DNA of 33,375 nt from positions 1 to 33,375 of the IMG/VR virus record IMGVR_UViG_3300032069_000036, one strand, 5' to 3'. This DNA comes from a virus. Below are positions 1 through 7,611 of this stretch, piece after piece; position 1 is the stretch's first letter; each line of letters starts with the position of its first letter. The notes under the pieces were generated by a model, which searched no databases, was not told the origin of the DNA, and was given only the letters and a program-made list of their open reading frames with translations. Position numbers and translations under genes: made by a program.

Positions 1-1151
1 GACTTTGCTTCAAGTAATCCCAATCCCGGTGCAGCGCCGCCACCAAGCAATGATCCACCACCTACACCACCAGCCGCGAAACTAACGTGACTTGCGCCGC
101 CACCACCTTGACCTGGTGCACGAAATACAACTCCTGCTCCTCCTGCTCCTCCATATCCACCCTCACCTCCACTATACTTGCCGTAGTCAATACCTCCGTA
201 CCCTCCCCCAGCTTCTATTCCATTGAAAATAGTACTGCTGCCTTGTACTCCCGGGTAATCAATTTCCCCGCTGCCGCCACCTCCGCCGCCACCAACCATC
301 CGAATGCGAAGCTGTCGTGGAGTCACCCCTGTAGAAGCTGTTGAATAATAAACATTATTGGTTCCAGTTTTTAGTACTTGTTGAGTCGAAACAGGTATTG
401 GCCACTGTATACCAATAATTGCATTGGTAGTAATTAATACTCGATCATCTCCAAATTTACCAGATACAACTCCCGCTGTGGAGATCGCTACACTGTTATC
501 ACTAAATTGTCCTGATACAATAGCTCCAGTAGTAATAGATACACGGCTATCACTAAATTGTCCTGATACAATAGCTCCAGTAGTAATAGATATACGGTTA
601 TCACTAAATTGTCCTGATATAATAGCTCCAGTAGTTAAATATACTGAAGAATCTTGCCATTGACCTGCGTTAAGATTTCCTGTAGTAATATAAGTATTAA
701 AAGGTAAAAATCCTGAGGGAAATATTAATGTAGAAAAATCATTAGTAGATTTTAAAATTGTAAAATCAGGGAATATATAACCGCCAAATTTTGAATAGAC
801 ATAACCGTTAATTGTTACTGTACCAACAAGTAACTCTCCATTAATAGTAGCGCTTCCTAAGCTTATTATCTGACCTCCACTTAGGATATCTCCATTGGAA
901 TAAATACCTCCAGCTCCAAAAGTGCCACTAAAAGAGTTTAAACCCCCTTTAAAGAGCCCGTCGCCTGTTACACCTATTAATTGAATTGATGTAGTAGAAG
1001 TGGGTAAAGCTCCTGTCGTAATATAAAGAGTTCCAGCTACTTTAAAAGTTTCAGTATCTTTATAAGTAACTGATTCTTGAAATTTACTCGCCCCAAATAC
1101 TGGAGTAGTTAAAAATAATCCCAATAATATTTGTTTAAATATTTTTAACAT
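1..1151 (-). CDS. Gly-rich fibre/adhesin-like protein with signal peptide (3' end outside window)
   Basis: An open frame of about 383 codons begins with ATG at 1151 and runs off the left edge without a stop, so the C-terminus is missing. The first 20 or so residues (MLKIFKQILLGLFLTTPVFG) form a classic signal peptide: two lysines, a Leu-rich core, then small residues before the likely cleavage site. The middle is Ser/Thr/Gly-rich with four in-frame 17-aa repeats (447..650). After 'RQLRIRMVGGGGGGSG' comes a strongly glycine-rich domain of the kind seen at the ends of phage tail fibres and adhesins. It follows a 30-aa membrane ORF by 6 bases. I infer a surface or fibre protein; the host-binding role is a guess from composition. 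The frame was translated by eye. Confidence 0.75.
   Translation of the reverse strand, partial: MLKIFKQILLGLFLTTPVFGASKFQESVTYKDTETFKVAGTLYITTGALPTSTTSIQLIGVTGDGLFKGGLNSFSGTFGAGGIYSNGDILSGGQIISLGSATINGELLVGTVTINGYVYSKFGGYIFPDFTILKSTNDFSTLIFPSGFLPFNTYITTGNLNAGQWQDSSVYLTTGAIISGQFSDNRISITTGAIVSGQFSDSRVSITTGAIVSGQFSDNSVAISTAGVVSGKFGDDRVLITTNAIIGIQWPIPVSTQQVLKTGTNNVYYSTASTGVTPRQLRIRMVGGGGGGGSGEIDYPGVQGSSTIFNGIEAGGGYGGIDYGKYSGGEGGYGGAGGAGVVFRAPGQGGGGASHVSFAAGGVGGGSLLGGGAAPGLGLLEAK
447..650 (-). repeat. Four in-frame 51-bp tandem repeats
   Basis: The phrase 'atcactaaattgtcctgata' starts at 498 and 549, and recurs with one change from 600. A more diverged copy starts at 447, so the period is 51 bp. 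Read on the minus strand each copy encodes 17 residues of the form SITTGAIVSGQFSDxRV. The period keeps the reading frame and lies inside the Gly-rich fibre-like protein, so this is a protein repeat that expands by slippage or recombination. Confidence 0.9.
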
Positions 1152-1157
1152 GTGTAA

Positions 1158-1250
1158 TTACCAGTGTTTTATAAGCCATACTATACCAACAAGCCACCCT
1201 ACTATACCAACAAGCCAATATAAATCTTTCGCCCAAGATAAATCTGGCAT
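1158..1250 (-). CDS. 30-aa single-pass membrane peptide
   Basis: A small ORF starts in a TAATG overlap with the stop of the upstream 841-aa gene (stop 1252..1250, ATG from 1250) and ends with TAA at 1158..1160. An AAGGA Shine-Dalgarno lies about 7 bases upstream inside the end of that gene. The peptide is an amphipathic start (MPDLSWAKDLY) followed by a hydrophobic helix with the unit WLVGIV twice, ending IKHW. It sits between two genes for signal-peptide proteins. Length and composition fit a small holin-like or export-associated membrane peptide, but no family is recognised and the function is unknown. The coupled start and SD argue that it is translated. Confidence 0.6.
   Translation of the reverse strand: MPDLSWAKDLYWLVGIVGWLVGIVWLIKHW
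1180..1217 (-). repeat. 17-bp direct repeat with 21-bp period
   Basis: The 17-mer 'actataccaacaagcca' is present at 1180..1196 and again at 1201..1217. The 21-bp spacing keeps the frame and produces the doubled WLVGIV unit of the 30-aa membrane peptide. This looks like a recent in-frame duplication. Confidence 0.9.
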
Positions 1251-3775
1251 TACTGTATCCTTGAGCAAATTACGTAAGCGTCTAAAATTGCCGTAGAGAC
1301 TGCGGTCGTATTGCAAGTCCATGAAGTAGAAGTACTTGGGTAACCTCCCTGTAAGCTTACATCGGTATTACATCCTCCACCTGTTACTTGTTTATTAGCT
1401 GAACAAGATGCTGTACAAGTAGTCACCCCCGCGCCACAGGAATTGGTTATGATTTCATAACCCATATTAACTTGACCTCTAGTTGTGACGGTATCCACTA
1501 AAAGATCTCCATCAACTTGCGCTCCAGCTCCTGTGCCATCTATGAGTAAGGTACCGCTTGATAGATGTAGTTTGGCCGCAGGGTTAGTAGTTCCAATGCC
1601 TACATAACCCGTGGATGATATATACATTTCGGTTGTACTATTATTTTGACGGAACCATATCCCGAAAGTCAGGGGTCGATTTATAATTAGGTTTTTATCG
1701 TCCGCGTTTCCGCTTGACGCAAAATTAAAATCCGTGAGATTTCGCGAGCCATTCATCGACATGAAGTTGTAGCTGTATTGCCTGAACATATTAATACCAC
1801 GTCCTGAATTTTCCGCCGTTAAGAACATAGCTAGGTCGGCACCATCACCGTTGGTAGTACTAAGGTGTATTAATGCTTCCGGTACCGTCGTGCCTATCCC
1901 TAGATTGTGCGACAAGGTTGCCGAGTTATCATCTTTAATGATAAAGCATGCGCCAAATCCGTTATTGCACAAGTACGTTCCCAGGTTATGCCCTAGGAAA
2001 CCGGAAGTTGCATAGTTGTCATTGGTCAGTGCGATATAACCGTTTCCAATTATATTAAGTGCGGGGTTGATCTCACTGACTCCGTTAGGCAGGATATTGT
2101 AACCTCTGCCGTCTTGGTCTTGCAATTGGATAGAGCCAAAGTTATTTTTTGTCAGGCAAGCGGAAGTGCTGAATCCCGATGTGGTCAAGCATATACTCGC
2201 GCTTATCGGGGTGGCGATGGCGATATTTCCACTTAAAATACCACCTGTCGTGCTGAATTTGGCGGCGTATATTGTAGTTGTATCTGCTGCGACAGCAACA
2301 GCTAGATTTTGTCTATCAGTAATTTCAGAATCAATATTATTTTGAAGGGTAGTAGTATCAACTGCGATTGCTAAATCTACAGTATACCTCGCTGAGATCT
2401 CGCTTATAAGATCATCATCAATAGTAGTTGTATCGACACCTATTTGATTTAAGGTTGCGTCGAGACCTAATACCCCTATTGTTGGAATTCCGGTTATCTT
2501 AGTTCCTACCCCACTAAATCCAGAAGAGTCAAAAAATGTAATACCATTTAATTGATAAGCCGAATCTACAGCGTTAAAAGTAGATGCTGTTACAATACCT
2601 GTAAATGAACTATTACCTGCTACAAAAAGTTTTTCAGAAGAATTAGCAACACCAATCCCTACATTTCCTCCACCAAATTCTATAGCACCATTATTCCACA
2701 TTTTCATATACGCAGGAGTTTGTGGTTCAAATACTAGTGGGAAGTAATAATTCACCCAATCTATTGTATTCCCCATACGGAATACATTATCTTCATTAGA
2801 ATTCTGCCACCACCAAGTTTGGGCAGTTACACTACTTACGAAATAATGTTCTTGACCATAGAAGTCTTCGAAAAAGGCATTAGCACTCCCACTTCTTGAG
2901 AATTCAACATTTCCCTCAACATCCAAACTCCAAGATGTTGGGAGTTTACCCACAGACAATCGACTATTAAGTAGATCAATCGAAACAGATGGAGCAAAAC
3001 CATCATTACCAATGTCCAACCTATTATCAACAAAGTTCGTAACTACTGCTCCATTCTGTAGGTTCAAATCATTAGTAAACCCACCACCAGCTGACCTAAT
3101 GTTTATACCATTCGTAACTGGAACCGTAGGATGCTCATTATACAACCACAAACCATGGAAGTTGTTAATATTCGTTGTGGATGCTGCTGTGAAATAAGGA
3201 GCCATCCATATTCTAGCACCAACAAAAGCAGTCCCAGATTCTGCAACTATAGGTGTCCCTCCATTATAAGAGGCCCTAGCAGAGAACTCACCACCTATAC
3301 TAGTTCTCATAGTAGATCCAGAACATGCTGGGTTAATGTAAACCCTTCCATACAAACCACGACCAGTCATTGATTCATCTGCCCCACAAGAACGAACTAC
3401 ACCTTCTACACCATTAGCAATGAAGTCTTGATTGTCTCCTACATACCAATTGTACTGACCCGATACCCCTGACACTTCCGCTCCTGCTGCTGGAGAAGAA
3501 GCTCCTGCCGTAGTCCTAAATAGATTATACACCGTTCCATCTGGGGTGGCAGTATTGTCTACCACATCCTCCACTACCTTACCACCAATACCGACATTTC
3601 CATAAAAAGAGGCGTTACCTAAACTAGTAAATGAGTTTCTTGTGGTCATGGTATCAACAACCACACCTTTAAAATCAAAAGGTTGACTTAAATCTATTTG
3701 ATAGGGTTTAATTAAAGTATGCTGTGCAAATAGATTATTACAAAGTAATCCTAAAAGCGCAAATAAATAAAGCAT
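1250..3775 (-). CDS. Large fibre-like protein with signal peptide (841 aa)
   Basis: ATG start at 3775. The N-terminus (MLYLFALLGLLCNNLFA, then QHT) is a clear signal peptide, which is unusual for a virion protein because these are normally assembled in the cytoplasm. The body is beta-rich with several 'VGIG' motifs (NVGIGG, GNVGIG, LGIGTTVPEALIHL, VGIGTTNPAAKLHL), a repeat type found in trimeric tail fibres and large secreted surface proteins. A central stretch (around residues 440-520) repeats VDTTT/ADTTT units and is likely a trimeric stalk. The C-terminal 70 residues are Cys-rich (CTASCSANK, GGGC, WTCN, VICSRI) and could form disulphides, which fits export. It is coupled to the 30-aa peptide downstream. 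I infer a host-binding fibre or exported adhesin. Confidence 0.75.
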   Translation of the reverse strand: MLYLFALLGLLCNNLFAQHTLIKPYQIDLSQPFDFKGVVVDTMTTRNSFTSLGNASFYGNVGIGGKVVEDVVDNTATPDGTVYNLFRTTAGASSPAAGAEVSGVSGQYNWYVGDNQDFIANGVEGVVRSCGADESMTGRGLYGRVYINPACSGSTMRTSIGGEFSARASYNGGTPIVAESGTAFVGARIWMAPYFTAASTTNINNFHGLWLYNEHPTVPVTNGINIRSAGGGFTNDLNLQNGAVVTNFVDNRLDIGNDGFAPSVSIDLLNSRLSVGKLPTSWSLDVEGNVEFSRSGSANAFFEDFYGQEHYFVSSVTAQTWWWQNSNEDNVFRMGNTIDWVNYYFPLVFEPQTPAYMKMWNNGAIEFGGGNVGIGVANSSEKLFVAGNSSFTGIVTASTFNAVDSAYQLNGITFFDSSGFSGVGTKITGIPTIGVLGLDATLNQIGVDTTTIDDDLISEISARYTVDLAIAVDTTTLQNNIDSEITDRQNLAVAVAADTTTIYAAKFSTTGGILSGNIAIATPISASICLTTSGFSTSACLTKNNFGSIQLQDQDGRGYNILPNGVSEINPALNIIGNGYIALTNDNYATSGFLGHNLGTYLCNNGFGACFIIKDDNSATLSHNLGIGTTVPEALIHLSTTNGDGADLAMFLTAENSGRGINMFRQYSYNFMSMNGSRNLTDFNFASSGNADDKNLIINRPLTFGIWFRQNNSTTEMYISSTGYVGIGTTNPAAKLHLSSGTLLIDGTGAGAQVDGDLLVDTVTTRGQVNMGYEIITNSCGAGVTTCTASCSANKQVTGGGCNTDVSLQGGYPSTSTSWTCNTTAVSTAILDAYVICSRIQ

Positions 3776-3783
3776 CTTTTCCT

Positions 3784-4032
3784 CTATTTTCTATAGTTAG
3801 CTAATAAGATGTCGGTAGCTCCAGGAGCTGTATCGAACGTTATAGTGTTTCCTGTAAGAGTATAATCGTTGGTCGCACCCCGTTTTTGAAGTTGCCCATT
3901 TAAATAAAGATTTAAAGAGCCACCTATAGGAGCTAAAGTTAAAATAAAAACTTTATTCATTCCGTTTAGTGGTCCAGACGGAACTTCTGAATCTACAAAA
4001 TATGAATTAATATTTTTAAATATTTGAGACAT
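3784..4032 (-). CDS. Small fibre-associated protein (82 aa)
   Basis: ATG at 4032, placed directly after the stop of the 140-aa gene. The sequence follows a pattern common in phage fibre and baseplate-associated proteins: a Gly-Ser strand, then LYLNGQLQKRG, a short loop, DYTLTGNTITF, and a hydrophobic end (ILLANYRK). This 'NG.....DYT..G..I.F..AP' signature forms a small beta-sandwich in known structural proteins. No catalytic residues are visible. Its place just before the 841-aa fibre gene fits an accessory virion role; the exact position in the virion is unknown. Confidence 0.6.
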   Translation of the reverse strand: MSQIFKNINSYFVDSEVPSGPLNGMNKVFILTLAPIGGSLNLYLNGQLQKRGATNDYTLTGNTITFDTAPGATDILLANYRK

Positions 4033-4455
4033 TTAATATACCATTAACCTATAATCTGAAGGATTCCCACTAACTGTTTTTAGCCAAATTGAAGATTGGC
4101 TTCTAAAATCTTGAGTGATACCTTCTCCTGATTTTAGTCTTCCGTGAACATTAGTTCCATCAAAGCTAAATTCAATGACTTCCACGTTTGAATCATTAAA
4201 TAAAGTTATATTGATACTTGTAAATCCAAATGCAAAATTTTGAAATGTGCCACTCAGCGCAGTAACAACTTGATCACTAAAGTAAGAATTAGCTGATCCC
4301 GCGGTTATTGACGTAGTTGTATACAAAACTCCATTATTGTCAACTTTTACTGATACAAGGGTACCATCAGCTCTTCGCCCATACACCGTTCCTACAGTTC
4401 TATCAGCAGTTGTGATATCATTTAAATCAACAAAGATTTGAGGAAGTGTGGCCAT
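4033..4455 (-). CDS. Putative virion protein with YGRRxDG motif (140 aa)
   Basis: ATG at 4455. The N-terminal 45 residues contain VYGRRADGTLVSVKVDNNG, which closely matches VLYGRRSDGALIPINIDNNG in the 235-aa protein at 30393..31100, so the two share an N-terminal module. The rest is a beta-rich domain (FAFGFTSINITLFNDSN, then VIEFSFDGTNVHGRLKSGEG) ending SDYRLMVY. No enzyme motif is present. I infer a structural protein of a virion family that has expanded in this phage. Confidence 0.6.
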   Translation of the reverse strand: MATLPQIFVDLNDITTADRTVGTVYGRRADGTLVSVKVDNNGVLYTTTSITAGSANSYFSDQVVTALSGTFQNFAFGFTSINITLFNDSNVEVIEFSFDGTNVHGRLKSGEGITQDFRSQSSIWLKTVSGNPSDYRLMVY

Positions 4456-4464
4456 ATTTTGCCT

Positions 4465-5118
4465 CTATTTTAATTCCTGTAATCTCATACTAGCGTTGTG
4501 AATGAGCTGAGGATACTCGGATTTTAAAATTATTTCATTAAGTAAAGAAACACTTGTTGTTTCTTTAATCATCTTAAGTTTTTGAAAATATTTCAAAGAC
4601 ATAAACTTTGAAAATTCAGTCTCTTTAATTTGATTTTCAGTTATAGCAAATAAATTAGGTGAGCGCGATTCTTTAATAAAAACATTTTCTTTAGAAGAAA
4701 CATCTATTTTTTCTTCAGGGAAAGGGCTTACACCTTTTCTAGCTTGAGTAATTTCAGATATTTTACCCGTCACATTTTCCGACTTAATAATTCCCGCTTT
4801 TGTTTCAGTAATTGTAGAGGTTTCAATAGGTAATCTTACATTTTCCTCAGAACAGGTAACCACTTCAATAAATGCGGGATTTTCTACGACAATCCACTTG
4901 TTGTCTATGCATTTCTTAAGTGAGCCATTAAGCCTTGACTTTTTAACATCGTCAAAATCAAGCAATTCGGTAGGGACATACATTCCTTTTGACAATCTAA
5001 CAGGTCTCTTGATAGTTCCGTTAGACAACTTTATAAATAGGTCAGCGATTTCGAGATCTGCGGAATTGTCACTTACTTCACAGCGATACTTTTCTTGCTT
5101 TAATGATAAGTCATCCAT
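4465..5118 (-). CDS. Unknown protein, putative virion-associated (217 aa)
   Basis: ATG at 5118 with a good Shine-Dalgarno (GGAAAGG) just upstream. I do not recognise the family. The N-terminal 85 residues are a compact predicted domain (GTIKRPVRLSKGMYVPTELL, then a Lys/Arg-rich stretch and KWIVVENPAF). The middle (about 95-150) is polar and Ser/Thr/Glu-rich, probably a linker. The C-terminal 60 residues look helical (EFSKFMSLKYFQKLKMIKE, then LLNEIILKSEYPQLIHN). It sits among fibre-type genes, separated from the LamG gene by a perfect hairpin. Confidence 0.55.
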   Translation of the reverse strand: MDDLSLKQEKYRCEVSDNSADLEIADLFIKLSNGTIKRPVRLSKGMYVPTELLDFDDVKKSRLNGSLKKCIDNKWIVVENPAFIEVVTCSEENVRLPIETSTITETKAGIIKSENVTGKISEITQARKGVSPFPEEKIDVSSKENVFIKESRSPNLFAITENQIKETEFSKFMSLKYFQKLKMIKETTSVSLLNEIILKSEYPQLIHNASMRLQELK

Positions 5119-5144
5119 TTCCTTTCCTCTTTAAGTAGAGATAT

Positions 5145-5167
5145 GCCAGCCTACTTTGTAGGCTGGC
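5145..5167 (-). terminator. Perfect 10-bp stem-loop between genes (attenuator or processing hairpin)
   Basis: gccagcctac (5145..5154) and gtaggctggc (5158..5167) are perfect inverted repeats around a 3-base loop, in the 66-bp gap after the LamG gene. On the minus strand the stem is followed by ATATCTC and not by a U run, so it is a poor intrinsic terminator. An mRNA-end-stabilising or attenuating hairpin that lowers expression of the downstream gene is equally likely. Confidence 0.5.
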
Positions 5168-5184
5168 GCGATTCTTTATTAAAA

Positions 5185-6912
5185 TTACTGCCAAAACATT
5201 GCTATGTTACCTAACACTGAAGTTGCGGCGGGTAGAACAACTTTATATCTCACCTGAGTTCCACTAGGTTGAGTGCTAATAGTAGTAAGCACTCCATTGG
5301 TCACCTGAGTCCAAGTTGTTCCGTTATCTCGACTTACATACAACTCTAGATCACTAGTTCCCTCAGCAATAATAACAGCCTTGGTTGGATCCGTTGCGGC
5401 AGTATGAGCCTTAGATATTACTGTCGCAGAAGTGATTCCACCTAAGGTTAATACTTTATTGGTGTAAATATTCTGAACTTCTGTAGGAGTTAATGCTCTT
5501 GTGAAAACAGATAGTTCATCAATATCACCTATAATTCCAGTATCTCCATAGCCCGGACCCAGAGAGCCAATATACAACTGATTGTACAAGGACTGTAATG
5601 CTCCAAGGCTACCAACGATACCCCATACTTGTTCAACTCCATCGTAGTAAAGTTTTGCTGTTCCAGCTACAGTATCATAAACCATCACCACATGAACCCA
5701 CTGTAAAGGAGTAGGCATTACTGCAATGGTCTCGTATCCTGAACCACTCAAGAAACCATATGTTGTAGATACTCCGTCAAAGTAAAGGCCAAAGTCGGAG
5801 GGTGGCCACGGAGTTGAGCCAGATTTAAGTGCAAACAACCCCCCTATAAAACCTCCATATTGAGACACATAACCTTTCATCCAGACTGATATAGAAATGG
5901 AGGTAGGATTTACCAAACCAAAATTATCTACTAGAATTCCTGATACTAAACCACCAGGACCCCCAGCTCTTTGGTCTGGAGTAACTGCTAAGAAATTCCC
6001 TACTAAAGGATCGACACTATCAAGTAGGCTATCTCCAAACACTATACCATCATGACCATTGCCACTTGAATCCTTAGCAAGCAATGAACCAATATTCTCG
6101 TCAAGTTTATAGTAAGCATGTAATCCAGGGATACTCCCACTACTCACCTCTACTTTCTGTAAAACTGAGTCAACCTTATAATTACTGGATAGACTACCAT
6201 CAATTCCACTAGAATCAGCAAATACATCAACGAACCCCTTTTGAAGTTCATTATTACTCATACTTAGAATTGAATCCACCTTAAAGTTTGTCTTGGCAAC
6301 ATCAACTAAAAGGTCTAAGGTAGAAACTGCCTCTGCACTCTTTGGAACATTTGCTAATTGCCATACATCATCTATATTTTTTAGGTAGAACTTAACATCA
6401 TTAATGATCATTCCTGAAGTAATTTGTGTTGCTCCGGGAGGAACAACAACTTTTGCCACAACTAATCCTGATCTATCACCAGCAGGTAAGACAGATAATT
6501 CTGCCGTCAAAACACCTGTTGAAAAATCAGGTCTATCTTGTCCATCCGTTCCTACTACTCTAGGAGGTCGGAGCATTATGTACCAAGTCTTATTTGCAGA
6601 TGGTATTGCTACATTAGTTAAATTATTAGGATCCAACTGCGCCTTATTTTTATCACCAAGAACTACTCCATCAACCTGAGCAATCCAATCCCTTACCTTT
6701 ACCTGCAAACCAGTACCCGGAATAACCTCTCCGTTTACATCCTTGATCAATCGAGTCACACCTCCAACTGCTATAATCCCTGAAAGAGCGTAAAATCCAT
6801 CGCCCAATTGTACTCCGTGCAATTGAGTAACGTCAGCAATTTTGAAGTGATCTGGAACAACGACAGATTTTCCTGCGGCACTTGTTGCCGGAATTTGAAT
6901 TTTTTCTGACAT
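5185..6912 (-). CDS. LamG/concanavalin-A-like domain virion protein (575 aa)
   Basis: I place the start at ATG 6912 (MSEKIQIPAT), directly after a GGAGAGAG Shine-Dalgarno; the in-frame TTG four codons upstream is less likely. Residues 1-200 form a tail-collar-like N-terminal region. Residues about 265-485 are a LamG-type beta-sandwich: HAYYKLDENIGS, DSSGNGHDG, ISISVWMKG, WVHVVMVYD, AKLYYDGVEQ, YIGSLG and GDIDELSVFTRAL, in the order typical of Laminin_G_3 domains. A final beta domain (490-575) follows. These domains bind glycans or matrix, so this is a likely receptor-binding or decoration protein. No hydrolase motif is visible. Confidence 0.75.
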   Translation of the reverse strand: MSEKIQIPATSAAGKSVVVPDHFKIADVTQLHGVQLGDGFYALSGIIAVGGVTRLIKDVNGEVIPGTGLQVKVRDWIAQVDGVVLGDKNKAQLDPNNLTNVAIPSANKTWYIMLRPPRVVGTDGQDRPDFSTGVLTAELSVLPAGDRSGLVVAKVVVPPGATQITSGMIINDVKFYLKNIDDVWQLANVPKSAEAVSTLDLLVDVAKTNFKVDSILSMSNNELQKGFVDVFADSSGIDGSLSSNYKVDSVLQKVEVSSGSIPGLHAYYKLDENIGSLLAKDSSGNGHDGIVFGDSLLDSVDPLVGNFLAVTPDQRAGGPGGLVSGILVDNFGLVNPTSISISVWMKGYVSQYGGFIGGLFALKSGSTPWPPSDFGLYFDGVSTTYGFLSGSGYETIAVMPTPLQWVHVVMVYDTVAGTAKLYYDGVEQVWGIVGSLGALQSLYNQLYIGSLGPGYGDTGIIGDIDELSVFTRALTPTEVQNIYTNKVLTLGGITSATVISKAHTAATDPTKAVIIAEGTSDLELYVSRDNGTTWTQVTNGVLTTISTQPSGTQVRYKVVLPAATSVLGNIAMFWQ

Positions 6913-6936
6913 TTCTCTCTCCAATAAAATTATAAA

Positions 6937-7545
6937 TTAAGAAAATGTTACTATTGCAGTATCTGTTACATCAAGTGTAACAGATGGGTGCGTAGGTAAA
7001 CTGAGATCTAAATTAACGTCTCCCGCTCCAGTAGTAGTAATAATAACAGACGTTTCACCTAACACTACAGTTTTTGTAACTGGCCCCGCAACTCCATCAA
7101 TTTTTGCTCCAGGAGCTCCTCCACCAGTAATAGAAACTTGAAAAGTAGTAACACTATTTATCAAATCTTTTATACCAATTCCGTTTGTTACTACTATTGA
7201 TACGGTAAATGGAGACCCTACAGTAGCACTATAAGTATTAGGTCCTGCGCTTATGGGAGCAAACTGAACATATTTGTCAGTAGAAAGAACCCACTGCTCA
7301 AGTAATGAAGTAGATGTTGCTTGAGTATCACTTGTATTAGCGGTAGCAACTACTGCAACTGAATTTGTTGCAACTAAATGAGACAAATGATAAGACTTCG
7401 CTAAATCTTCATCAGCAGCTAATGCAAATAAATCAACATTTACACTAGGAAGCAATTTTATCGGGGTACCATCAAAGGCACGAACATCATCTAAAGTTAT
7501 AACATCATTGAGAAGATTTCGAACCACCTGAGGAATTAACGCCAT
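6937..7545 (-). CDS. Small virion protein, paralogue of the adjacent upstream gene (202 aa)
   Basis: ATG at 7545 preceded by GGAGGATTTACA, the same leader as its neighbour. Residues 1-60 are nearly identical in pattern to the protein at 7612..8433: DDVRAFDGTPIKLLP, then AADEDLAKSYHLSHLV. After that the sequences diverge. Here the remainder is an Ig-like beta domain (ATVGSPFTVSIVVTNG, then VTTFQVSITGGGAPG and a closing VTLDVTDTAIVTF). A shared attachment module with a swapped C-terminal domain fits fibre or decoration proteins that bind the same place on the virion. Confidence 0.65.
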   Translation of the reverse strand: MALIPQVVRNLLNDVITLDDVRAFDGTPIKLLPSVNVDLFALAADEDLAKSYHLSHLVATNSVAVVATANTSDTQATSTSLLEQWVLSTDKYVQFAPISAGPNTYSATVGSPFTVSIVVTNGIGIKDLINSVTTFQVSITGGGAPGAKIDGVAGPVTKTVVLGETSVIITTTGAGDVNLDLSLPTHPSVTLDVTDTAIVTFS

Positions 7546-7611
7546 TGTAAATCCTCCATCATTTAGGTTACGGTCTATTATAAGCGGACCGATAGCGCTT
7601 TCTAGATTAAA

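Noticed and set aside
447-650. The 51-bp repeats considered as a CRISPR-like array
   Set aside because: The copies are adjacent with no unique spacers and keep an open reading frame; they encode a protein repeat.
6913-6924. TTG start for the LamG protein
   Set aside because: The ATG four codons downstream sits right behind the GGAGAGAG ribosome site.
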